Both the position numbers and the translations under genes were made by a program. Below, one piece after another: positions 51,432 through 60,685 of a DNA stretch of 64,000 bases. Where the stretch lies: positions 1,302,001 to 1,366,000 of the forward strand of contig OX637345.1 of the NCBI GenBank assembly GCA_951799405.1, given 5' to 3'. Origin of the DNA: Agapetus fuscipes (Eukaryota; Arthropoda; Insecta; Trichoptera; Glossosomatidae). Every line of letters starts with the position of its first letter. The first letter of the stretch is position 1. The notes below the pieces were generated by a model. It was not told where the DNA came from and searched no databases. It was given only the letters and a program-made list of their open reading frames with translations.

Positions 51432-51625
51432 TAGCCTTACAGCAACTGGGTCTAGCTTCAGAATTGGCGCTTTGTAGCAAGGGTTCAATCCCCACCGAGA
51501 GTGTCAGAAATGATTTCCCATTTCGGTGTTTATTACAAAACCAAAATAAGCACCGGCAAAGCTTACTCAGCCTTCACAAAAAATTAAAACCTGCCTCCTC
51601 GACAGCTCGAAAACCCGTTAGTCTC
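51432..51625 (+). repeat. SINE-5T/SINE-T chimera
   Basis: 51432-51478 is SINE-5T body (CCTTACAGCAACTGGGTCTA to GGCGCTTTGTAGC). It passes without gap into SINE-T at the B box (AAGGGTTCAATCCCCACCGA) and on to about 51625. Confidence 0.75.
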
Positions 51626-52100
51626 GTTTATGCGTTTCTTATGCATGAAAAGAAGACACGAACATACACATTTTTATTACTTGCCAACATTCTGTGCAGA
51701 TTAGCTTGAACATCACAGGGTTAATGTAATCTTATATTATAATGTTATTTTACATTATACTGTAATATTACATCATAATGTAATCTAGGAACAATTAAAT
51801 CCAAGTGTGATACACATGGATAATATAAAATTACACTTTCCCTCGAAATTCATTACAATAATGAAGATTAATAAATACACAGTGTAATTTAAGGTAATAT
51901 CTTATAAGTATTAAATTATGAATAATGTTATACATATTACTATGTTTTAATTAACGAGGGAATATTAATTTATGATAATTTTTAAAGATAAATTATTAAA
52001 TAACAATAACAAGTAAATCGTATAGGTACGATCTTATTTATTATAAATTTATTAATTAAGGGTTGCTATCTTGAAATTTATGGCATTCACATTGGATCTA
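51626..52100. other. AT-rich, nothing recognised
   Basis: Multiple short ATTATACTGTAATATTAC-like inverted motifs near 51730-51790; no gene. Confidence 0.45.
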
Positions 52101-52104
52101 TAAT

Positions 52105-52355
52105 AATAATCTATAATCTAAGTTGCAAGGATATATTCATTCAAAGCTCTCAGATGTATGCCCACAAACAAACACGTGTAGTTCGCGCTTACAAATGCTG
52201 ATTGTGTACTTACAAATAAAATTCAAACCTCAAATGAACATAAGCCCCACAACTTTTGCCGACCTTCCCTGAAACAGGGGTGACACTGGCAAAGTGAACC
52301 ATTTTTTACAGTATGGGTGGTCAGCCTCATACCAACCTATAAGTCAAGGAATATG
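52105..52355 (-). repeat. RTE-1 3' module, diverged subgroup
   Basis: Full-length minus-strand copy. Confidence 0.87.
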
Positions 52356-52504
52356 AATAATAAATTACATTTAAATATAAAAAATAACAAAACCTTAAAA
52401 AGAAATCTATACAAAAAAAGTCAAAAATTTATTATGCAAAAAATGTAGCAAACTAATAAACCAACATTACAAATCAGCATTGCAGATTAGCCGCCACTTC
52501 TTCC
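52356..52504 (-). pseudogene. RTE-1 UTR and coding scrap
   Basis: AT-rich spacer then CCAACATTAC and AGATTAGCCGCCACTTCTTC, the reversed end of the RTE-1 ORF, linked to the module at 52105. Confidence 0.6.
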
Positions 52505-52830
52505 TGATGCATGCCCATAAACAGATACTGGTAAGATTTATCTTACACCTGCTGCATGTGTATTTACAAAATAAACCAAATCTCAAATGAATACCATCTC
52601 AAATTAATACAGTCTTGCAGCCCCTACCTGAAACAGGGGTGACACTAGTAAAGTGAAACAATTTTTACAGTGAGGTTGGTAAGTCACATAATTGATTTTA
52701 TGTCAAGAAATCAAAATTATAATAATAAATTGCACATTTAAAAACAATCAATGAAGTATTGAAAAAAATAAAAAGTTGAAGTTAACAAAAACCTTAGTCG
52801 TCAACATTACAGATTAACCACCATTTTCAT
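52505..52830 (-). repeat. RTE-1 3' module, strongly diverged, with coding scrap
   Basis: CATGCCCATAAACAGATAC to GTCACATAATTGATTTTATG resembles a module. AGTCGTCAACATTACAGATT at 52796 is the attached ORF end. Confidence 0.6.
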
Positions 52831-52989
52831 GTCTAAAATTAAAATGATAAATTCATCTGCCAGTTGTGCGCAACTATTCTGTCACTTGTGGCAAAGAGAA
52901 GATTAATCTTTCACAAACCACATGGTTTGCGACAGCTGAAACTTTGGTTACAAAAGTGACAAAACTCGCATCTGTTACAAAACCAATTC

Positions 52990-53130
52990 CAGTGACATGA
53001 AGGTATGAAAGTTCCGAAATGCACTGAAGACAAGAAAATTTCAGTTATCATTTACACAAGTGCCCTTGGAGTGACTACATCACGAAACGGAGCCATAAAT
53101 AAATCACCAACTCATCATCATCATTAGTGA
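52990..53130 (+). repeat. CR1/L2-like LINE 3' end
   Basis: TGAAAGTTCCGAAATGCACTG to CACCAACTCATCATCATCAT; same family as 22840-23275. Confidence 0.8.
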
Positions 53131-53177
53131 TTTCACAGTGATCAACAACCAACAGACTTCTTCTTCTTTTCCCCCAA

Positions 53178-53430
53178 AATTCCTTGACTTACAGGTTGGT
53201 AATGTGGCTGACCACCCATGCTGTAGAATATGGTTATCTTTGCCAATGTCAACCCTGTTTAGGGAAGGTCGGCAAAAGTTGCAGGGTGTATGTTCGTTTG
53301 AGGTTTGGTCTTGATTTGTAAGTACACATTTGGCATTTGTAAACGCGAACTTACACGTGTACGTTTGTGGGCATGCATTTGATATGAGTTTTTTTATGTT
53401 AATATACGTCTTGTACAACTTAGATTCAAC
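53178..53430 (+). repeat. RTE-1 3' module, diverged
   Basis: ATTCCTTGACTTACAGGTTGG to TACAACTTAGATTC. Confidence 0.85.
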
Positions 53431-53444
53431 ATAACTGCTTATTC

Positions 53445-53900
53445 AACGTTCACAAGAAATGAGTACCAACCCTCTCAGGAGCTGCAAAACCCTCACTTCA
53501 ACTTAAATGCTTGGCGTGAGGCCTGCTTTCTTACCTATCAAAATAAATAGTTTCTCTCAAGTTGTTATACCGTATATGTAGCAGTGGAGAAAGGTGCCTA
53601 ACAAGCCGGTTCTCATCGGCTTTCCTTTTAAAATTATGTATCAAAGTAGTTAAAAAAATAGGCACAAAGTAAAAAAAATACATTTAAAACCAAAGAAACA
53701 ATACGTATTTTTGCCCCATTGAAACCATGCAGTCTACTTTATTATCATTTTTGCCTCATTTTAAACGGAAAACCGATAGGAATCGGCTTGTATGGCTCCT
53801 TTCCCCACTGGGCGTGAGGCCTGCTTTACTAATCAAAATAAATAGTTTCTCTCAAGTTGTTACACTGTATGTGTAGCTTAGTTGCGTTGCGTCATAACCT
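53445..53900 (+). repeat. SINE-T 3' half, with internal duplication around MITE-7
   Basis: 53445-53581 is SINE-T sequence. After MITE-7 the segment GGCGTGAGGCCTGC to GTAG repeats (53513-53581 and 53811-53876), then ends TAGTTGCGTTGCG. Confidence 0.8.
53582..53810. mobile_element. MITE-7 (CAGTG ends)
   Basis: 229 bp with inverted ends CAGTGGAGAAAGGTGCC and the complement of GGCTCCTTTCCCCACTG; the next ~25 bp also pair (AAGCCGGTTCTCATCGG). Non-coding. Flanked by 66-69 bp direct repeats rather than a short duplication. Confidence 0.8.
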
Positions 53901-54171
53901 ACTTGATCCAAGCAACTTGGTTTCTTGTTTGTCAACATATCCCCACATTAAAGCTCGGACTAGTGATGTGACCACATCTTACGTAGAAGTAAACTCAAGT
54001 AGAGATCGGGCACTAGGGTTGGGCCCAACTTGATTAGGGTCATCGATACTTTGCAAGTAGCGGATCAGGAGTTGTGAGGTCTGGAGGTATGCGGGATCAA
54101 CCCTAGCAAACATAGGGATGGGGTAGAGCCAGGGAAAAGCATTTCTCCTCAAAATAAATGACTAATATGGG

Positions 54172-54690
54172 ATATCTAATCTAATCTAATCTAATCTAAG
54201 CTGCAAAGATATATATCATTTAAGTTTTATACTAAATGCATTCCCACAAGCAGATATGTATAATTTCGCGCTAACACATGCCGCATGTGGACCTCTTCTC
54301 TATTCTGCCGCATGTGGACCTCTTCATATTCGTCCTGTTAGTACGTATGTGTCAGAAGGACCAATGAGCGTTCATGCATATCAAGTTGCGGAAGACCTTT
54401 CCGTGAAGTAAAAACAACGGCACGACTAAACGAGAACTTCTAGTTGAGAGGCGCGCCCATGATTATAAGAATAAGTGGTTCGATGATACTGAAGCTAATG
54501 GCATACCTCGCGTACAAATGCGAGCTTCCACATGTCGCATGTGGACTTACAATATAAAAACCCAATCTCAAATGAACATAAGCCTTGCAACTCTTGCCGT
54601 CCTTCCCTGAAACAGGGGTGACATTGGCAAAGTGAACCAATTTTTATATTATGGGTGGTCAGCCGCATAACAACCTATAAGTCAAGGAAC
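54172..54690 (-). repeat. RTE-1 3' module interrupted by ~220 bp
   Basis: Tail part at 54172-54295 and remainder at 54520-54690. The middle repeats GCCGCATGTGGACCTCTTC twice, then holds unassigned sequence. Confidence 0.8.
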
Positions 54691-54787
54691 ATATCGCCAC
54701 CTTAAATGTAAAACTGGATAAATGTTGATTCACTGATTTGTGAAATTGTGGATAAAACATTCTATTGGGTGTAACTTTTCATAGTAA

Positions 54788-55454
54788 GGGCCTGTTGCAC
54801 CTGCCTTCAATCAATATTTGATTGCTAGATTCTGGTAATAATAATAATAATATTAGGACGATTTATTTGGTGAGCGCGGTTTTTGTGTGTATCACACCTC
54901 AAGAGCCCTCTGCGAGCTTGGTCGTCGCTGTAGAAAGCGCCAATTCTCAAGCAAGACCCAGTTGTTGTAAGGTTGGATGGACCTTTCAGTGACCGGTCTT
55001 TGGTAAAGGTTTATGAATTTTTCAACTCAGCGAAGAGCACATTCGAAATATAAATGGTATGAGTACGTAATTTTTCTGCTCCGCTGGGATCCGAATCCGC
55101 AACCTTCCATTTATGAGTCCGAAGTGTTGCCACTGGACTACGGACCGGTCCAAGATGTCAACGACACGCGGTGTACCTGAGCGGTAACCCATCCAAGTAG
55201 TATACGCGCCCAATGTTGCTTAACATCGGTGATCAATGGGAACCGGTGCTTTCAACATGGTAACGTCGCGTCGTTGACTGGTAAGGACCTCGGTTAAATA
55301 TTTCTTCGAAGTGGTTAATAATATGATGGAATTTTTACATGAAAGATGATTAACATCAGATGATTTACGTATTTGCAAACAAATTTTTGATTTTTTGGGA
55401 GAAAACACACTTAATTTTGACATTTGTCTGATTAGAGTTTGGTGCAACAGGCCC
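54788..55454. mobile_element. MITE-6, PIF/Harbinger-like, carrying SINE-5T
   Basis: Ends GGGCCTGTTGCACC and GGTGCAACAGGCCC with a 3-bp TAA duplication (54785-54787, 55455-55457), as for PIF/Harbinger elements. Without the SINE it is about 220 bp. Confidence 0.82.
54839..55277 (-). repeat. SINE-5T, complete 439-bp reference copy
   Basis: Minus strand, from the 5' end: 5S-like head (55277 down to about 55155), tRNA-like unit with GGTCCGTAGTCCAGTGG and GATTCGGATCCCAGCGG, body, and 3' end AAATAAATCGTCCTAATATT with a (TTA)n tail. A 7-bp duplication CTGGTAA (54832-54838 and 55278-55284) proves the limits. Two internal pol III promoter types (5S and tRNA) are stacked. Confidence 0.92.
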
Positions 55455-55724
55455 TAAGTAAACTTATTATAAGGAAGGTCTCATGAAAAACTTCTACACC
55501 CCAGGGTTTTCATACTTTTCATTGTTTTCTGTCATAGAAAATAGGGAAAAAGGAGCATTTATCTGTGACATCCATGTTAGTTTAATATTCCACTTATTTA
55601 GTTATTCCATTTAGGTTACGATATTTTGTTCTTATACGTTTTTCTTTTCACATTCTTCCCAATCCAAAAAAAGTCCTCTTAGGCTTCTCATAAGCAGAAC
55701 AGACCTACATATATACAGAATGCC

Positions 55725-55880
55725 AACTAGAAAACGCAAGTAAGCTGTACATATAATGGATTTTTTTACGGCGTTGTCCTCGAACGGTCACAAGTAAATA
55801 GTGGAAACTTTTTTACTTTTACTTGTAAGGTAATCAGTCCTACGACTACCATTTCACTAGGATTGAGGCTTCAAAGGCTT
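55725..55880 (-). repeat. SINE-T, decayed
   Basis: AAGTAAGCTGTACATATAATG and ACTTGTAAGGTAATCAGTCC; 3' half only. Confidence 0.6.
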
Positions 55881-55894
55881 TTCTATTTATATAT

Positions 55895-55990
55895 CTAGAA
55901 AGATTTCACATACTTTATAATCAACTCACACATACAAACACAGACAATTCACAACACAAAACTGCACATTCGTATCAATACAAACATTGC
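55895..55990 (-). repeat. LTR-4 5' fragment
   Basis: ATCTAGAAAGATTTCACATAC to CACATTCGTATCAATAC, as at 14150 and 17255. Confidence 0.5.
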
Positions 55991-56114
55991 TATTCACATT
56001 ACATTTGATCCATAACTGAGCTACAGATCATAGATTTTTTTTGTGGAAAATTCATTGCATGCTGTGGATGAGCCATGACTTTTCTGTTAGAAGATAACAC
56101 CGTTTGAATACGAC

Positions 56115-56443
56115 ACACACATAACTAAAAACTACACATATAGTGTAACGTCTTGCCGCGTTCTCTCCGAAGGGGTCACATGTGGTTAGTGGAAGATATT
56201 TATTTGTAAAAGTAAGAAAGCCGGCCTTAAGCCAACTACTCCAGTTGAAGTTAGGGTTTCCCAGCTCTCGAGGGGGCTGGTAGTCGTTTCTAGTGAAGGT
56301 TGTGTAAAACTTTTCGATATTTTATTTTTGGGTTTGAAATAAACACCAAAACGGGAAATTATTTCTGACACCCTTGGTGAGATTCGAACTCGAGCTCTCG
56401 GCGTGGAATGCAAGCACTCTACCAACTGATCTATCGACCGGAC
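56115..56443 (-). repeat. SINE-T, full length
   Basis: Minus strand; the 3' end CTACACATATAGTGTAACG and tRNA-like head (GAGATTCGAACTCGAG; ACTGATCTATCGACCGG). Confidence 0.87.
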
Positions 56444-56934
56444 ACTCCAGGGAATATTTTATATTTTCCCTTGATATAACAATGAAAGCACACCCCTATC
56501 AAAGACTTTGGGGGTCGGTGGGCCTAGGAAGGAATCTTTCAAGTAACAGACCCCGTATCCGAAGTATAAAACTTTCAATTTTAACTTAGCCACATCGTTT
56601 TATCGAAAATTGTATAGAAATTAAAACAGCTCCTCCGGTGAACGTTTATATTTCAATACATATTTTAGGTGAAACGCTTTGGTTGAGCTGAAATGTTAAG
56701 TTTAATACTTAACGTGCTGAATTTCAACTATTGAGTTATAATACAGTGGAGTTGAAACTATATTGACGCAAGTAGACACTATATCTCTTTCAACCTACCT
56801 CAACCGTTAATTAGAAAGAGAACAATGATGGCCCAAGTTTCGACACTTTGTTAATAGGCAAAAGGTACAGTCGCTGGATTTTTTTTCTGCATGGTTGGTA
56901 TTAATTTATAATCACATTGGTTGGTGTATTAATG
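56444..56934. other. unassigned sequence
   Basis: No gene or repeat family recognised. Confidence 0.45.
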
Positions 56935-57010
56935 AATCTAAGTTGCAAAGATATGTAATATTGAGGATAAAATTATTTACATTCTTACTAGCAGACACGT
57001 TTAAGATAAT
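56935..57010 (-). repeat. RTE-1 3' module scrap
   Basis: AATCTAAGTTGCAAAGATATG to AGCAGACACGTTTA. Confidence 0.7.
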
Positions 57011-57018
57011 CAAATTGT

Positions 57019-57340
57019 CCGGTCGATAGCTCAGTTGGTAGAGTGCTTGCATTCCATGCCGTGAGCTCGGGTTCGAATCCTACCGAGAGTGTCAGAAATG
57101 ATTTCCCGTTTCGGTGTTTATTTCAAACCTCAAAATAAAATACCGGCTAGGTTTACTCAGCCTTCACAAAGAATGAGTACCAGTTCTCTCGGGAGCTGGG
57201 AAACCCCCCCTTCAACTGAAGTGGTTGGCGTAATGCCGGCCCCCTTACCTGTAAAAATAAATAGGTTCAACTCGCCACATGCGATCCCTTCGGGGATAAC
57301 GCGGTAAAAAGTTACACTATATGTGTAGCTTAGATGCGTT
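57019..57340 (+). repeat. SINE-T, best-preserved plus-strand copy
   Basis: CCGGTCGATAGCTCAGTTGG (A box) and GGGTTCGAATCC (B box) are intact. Body and 3' end GTTACACTATATGTGTAGC are complete. Confidence 0.92.
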
Positions 57341-57389
57341 TATGCGTTTAAATACTTACATCTACAGACACACACACACACTAATCTTA

Positions 57390-57645
57390 TCTACTCCAAT
57401 CTAAGTTGCAAAGATATGTAACATTGGGAATTCAAACTATATGCATTCTCACAAGCAGACACGTATAAGTCCGCACTTGCACATGCTGTATGTGAACCTA
57501 CAACATAAAAACCAAAATCTCAAATGAACATGCTCACTGCAACTCTAGCCGACCTTTCCTGAAGAAGGGGTGACATTGAAAAAGTGAAACCATTTTCTAC
57601 AGCTTGGGTGGGCAGGCGCATACCAACCTATAAGTCAAGGATCAT
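57390..57645 (-). repeat. RTE-1 3' module
   Basis: Full-length minus-strand copy. Confidence 0.87.
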
Positions 57646-57849
57646 AGACAATAAATTACATTTTTACAAATAACAATGTTGACATGTATAAAAAAAAGTC
57701 ATTATAAAACATAAGCGCATGTATGTAATGTAATTATTAAGTGTTGAAACATAAGATGGAGAAAGCAAGAAAACATAAATTTCACATGATATGTTCTGTA
57801 TTTGACAGCTCTGTGGTTGACAGGTCCGGTTGGCAGGTGAGCAGCATAA

Positions 57850-58155
57850 TAATATTATTATTAGGATGATTTATTTGGTGAGCGCTGTTTTCGTGTGAAT
57901 CACACCTCAAGAGCCTTCTACGAGCTTGGCCGTCGCTATAGAAAGCGCCTATTATCAAGCAAGATCCTGTTGTTGTACGACTGGATGGACCTTTGGTGAC
58001 CGTTATTTGGTAAAGGTTTTATGAATTTGTCAACCCAGCGAAGAGCATATTTGAAAATATAAATGGTATATTTTTTGTGCTCCGCGGGAATTTGAACCCA
58101 CAACCTTCCATTTACGAGTTTCAAGCGTAACCACTGGACTACGTACCGGTCAATA
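57850..58155 (-). repeat. SINE-5T (5S head missing)
   Basis: (TTA)n-side tail at 57850, body, and tRNA-like unit to ACTACGTACCGGTC at 58138-58151. Confidence 0.87.
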
Positions 58156-58284
58156 GTATGTATCAAATGCTTTAAGCTAGTTTCTTCTCCATCAATATTA
58201 ATACTCAATGATTTCAACCCTTCTCTGAACTTGGTTGCTAAGTTTTCATATTAGTAATCGGCTTAGACATTCCTCTCAATATAC

Positions 58285-58775
58285 GATTGCTAAAATCTAA
58301 ATCTAAATCTAAGCTGCAAAGATATGTATCATTTGAGATTCATATTAAATGCATTCCCACAAGCAGACATGCATAATTTCGCGCTTACACATGCTGCATG
58401 TGGACCTACAATATAAAAACCCCAATCTCAAATGAACATAAGCCCTGCAACTCTTGCCGACCTTCCCTGAAGCAGGGGTGACATTGGCAAAGTGAACCAT
58501 TTTTTACAGTATGGGTGGTCAGCCGCATACCAACCTATCAATCAAGGAGTACGTGCAATTGATACAATCAAATATATAAAACAAATAAATTCTAAGCAAT
58601 TAAACAGTAAAAAATTAAAAAGCTACAACACATATTTTTTAAATTTAAAAGCCTTAGCTTTAACCGCCAGCATTACAGATCAACCGCCATTTCTTTCGAT
58701 CCTTGCATACTTCTTTCATTTCATCCAGAGCCATAACCTTTTTCATACAAGCTCTCCTTTTATTATGACTAAGTG
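58285..58775 (-). repeat. RTE-1 3' module plus coding end
   Basis: Module at 58285-58542 with (AAATCT)n tail, ~100-bp spacer, then ORF end (CNAGG to RRACMKKVMALDEMKEVCKD) at 58655-58775. A third intact module-LINE linkage. Confidence 0.87.
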
Positions 58776-58789
58776 TAGATAAATTGCGT

Positions 58790-59195
58790 GGGAAACAAAA
58801 AGACTCACTCAGTATAGCGCCAACAGACTGAGGACATGCTACAGAGCCATTGAAAACAGGATGCTGGGAATCAGCCTCAGAGACAGGGTTTCAAACCAGG
58901 AGATCCCTAGACGCACTGGTGTCACTGATGTCATACAGCGAGTGGCCTGCTTAAAGTGGCGCTGATCTGGTCACGTCACAAGGCAGGACCATGACAGGTG
59001 GCTGAAAAGGATGGTCCAGTGGCGGTCCAGCATGTCCAAGCGGGGAGTGGGGAGACCCCAACTGAGGTGGCTGGACGACATCAAGGGAACTGCAGGCAGA
59101 GGATGGCTGAACACAGCAGCCAATAGAAAAACATTGAAACGATTGGAGGAGGCCTAAGTCTAGGGGTGGACTGAGAAAGTCTGAAAAAAATGGAA
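58790..59195 (+). pseudogene. RTE-like LINE C-terminus, different family
   Basis: Reads RYSANRLRTCYRAIENRMLG, ISLRDRVSNQEIPRRTGVTD, VIQRVACLKWR, a stop, SGHVTRQDHDRW, then GVGRPQLRWLDDIKGTAG. The LRDRV.N..I..RT.VTD..., GRP..RW.DDI pattern is the C-terminal tail of an abundant insect endonuclease-RT family. Opposite orientation to its RTE-1 neighbours. RT motifs lost. Confidence 0.8.
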
Positions 59196-59217
59196 AGAGT
59201 TACACGGATGATATTCA

Positions 59218-59478
59218 TGATCTAATCTAATCTAATCTAAGTTGCAAAGATATGTTACATTGGAGATTCACATTACATGCATTCTAACAACCAGACACGT
59301 GCAAGTTCGTGCTTGCACATGCCTCATGTGAACCTACAACATAAAAACCAAATCTCAAATGGACATACACCCTACAACTCTTGCTGTCCTTCCCTGAAAC
59401 AGGGGTGACATTGGCAAAGTGAACCATTTTTATAGCATGGGTGGTCAGCCGCATACCAACCTATAAATCAAGGAACAA
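59218..59478 (-). repeat. RTE-1 3' module
   Basis: Full-length minus-strand copy with (CTAAT)n tail; close to 3868-4125. Confidence 0.88.
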
Positions 59479-59592
59479 AGAGAGGTGTTTATTTTTATTT
59501 TGGGAGAATATTTTGCAAGATGTGTCAGAGAAAACATCAAAATGTCTGCTTGTGGGAATTCATTTTAATATGACTCTTAAACGTTAATATAT

Positions 59593-60199
59593 TGTTCCGA
59601 ATTATCAGTTTGTGTGTACATGTACCCAGGCACGTAGCTTCCTGGTGTGCGTAACTGGAATAGTGTCGAACAGCTAGTATAATGATGAAATGGATGATAG
59701 TAGACTGCTCTGTACCCGTAGTACGAGTTGCAAAACTTGAGTAAAGTAAAGTTTACGGAGAGTATTTGAAAGAGTGATTTTCCCCAAAATCTGCCGTTTT
59801 TGTTTCTTACACTTCATGGTCTTAGCAAAAGAGTTACAGTGATGAAGAAAATTAAGTTTAAACAAACAAAAACGACAGATTTTGGGGAAAATCACTCTTA
59901 AATACTTTCCGTAAACTTTACTCAAGTTTTGCAACTCGAACTAAGGGTACTGGTATAATCCATTCTGGTTTGTGTGTGTGTGTGGAACAATCCACTATAT
60001 AAGAATCTGGAATACAAGAGAAACGTACATCTGAACTGTGTAAATATGAGCCGCAATTGTATGGAGTCGAGTCGCTTGAAACATTGTAGCGCGAAGAAAT
60101 TAGCAGAGCAAGAAAAAAATTCATTCTAAACCGATTTGAGCAAAATATTTAATAAATTAATCGCAGTTTAATTAAAAGAAACCAAGTCAAATAATAACA
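59593..60199 (+). mobile_element. LTR-4 type solo LTR carrying MITE-1
   Basis: TGTTCCGAATTATCAG to AATAATAACA, 4-bp duplication ATAT (59589-59592, 60200-60203). TATA-like CTATATAAGAATC at 59995. About 370 bp without the MITE. It occupies the same module position as the LTR at 20010. Confidence 0.82.
59715..59947. mobile_element. MITE-1
   Basis: 233 bp, CCCGTAGTACGAGTTGC to GCAACTCGAACTAAGGG, flanked by TA. Long, well-preserved inverted arms. Confidence 0.82.
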
Positions 60200-60389
60200 A
60201 TATCTTTGCAACTTAGATTATATATATACTCGGCGAACAAATGACGTATTTTCTTTCGTTGGAAATCTCACGAGAAAGCGTCGTCGTGGTATTTTCTCAA
60301 CTATAAAAAAACTAGTGATGTATGGAAACTAAAATAGCACTGCAGTGGCCGTTTTATTTTCTTTACATTTTTGCTAGACTATATGTGGT

Positions 60390-60685
60390 TCTAATCTAAT
60401 CTAATCTAAGTTGCAAAGATATGTTACATTGGAGATTCACATTACATGCATTCTCACAACCAGACACGTACAAGTTCACGCTTGCACATGCCTAATATGA
60501 ACCTACATCATAAAAACCAAATCTAAAATGGACATACATCCTGCATATCTTGCCGTCCTTCCCTGTAACAGGGGTGACATTGGCAAAGAGAACCATTTTT
60601 ACAGCATGGGTGGTCAGCCGCACACCAACCTATAAGTCAAGGAACATACACAACAAATTACATTTTATAAATCAGTAAATAATAA
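60390..60685 (-). repeat. RTE-1 3' module and UTR, host of Jockey LINE
   Basis: Full module with (CTAAT)n tail, then UTR spacer (TAAATCAGTAAATAATAAT). The RTE-1 copy resumes at about 62995. Confidence 0.87.

Larger units (their letters stand above)
59530..60230 (+). repeat. RTE-1 3' module tail, interrupted by LTR-4
   Basis: AATGTCTGCTTGTGGGAATTC to AACGTTAATAT (59540-59592), then CTTTGCAACTTAGATTATA after the LTR (60204-60223). Confidence 0.82.

Noticed and set aside
57019..57090. Functional tRNA genes at the tRNA-like starts of SINE-T and SINE-5T
   Set aside because: The A and B boxes are followed by a constant SINE body in many copies, and the acceptor stems do not close convincingly.
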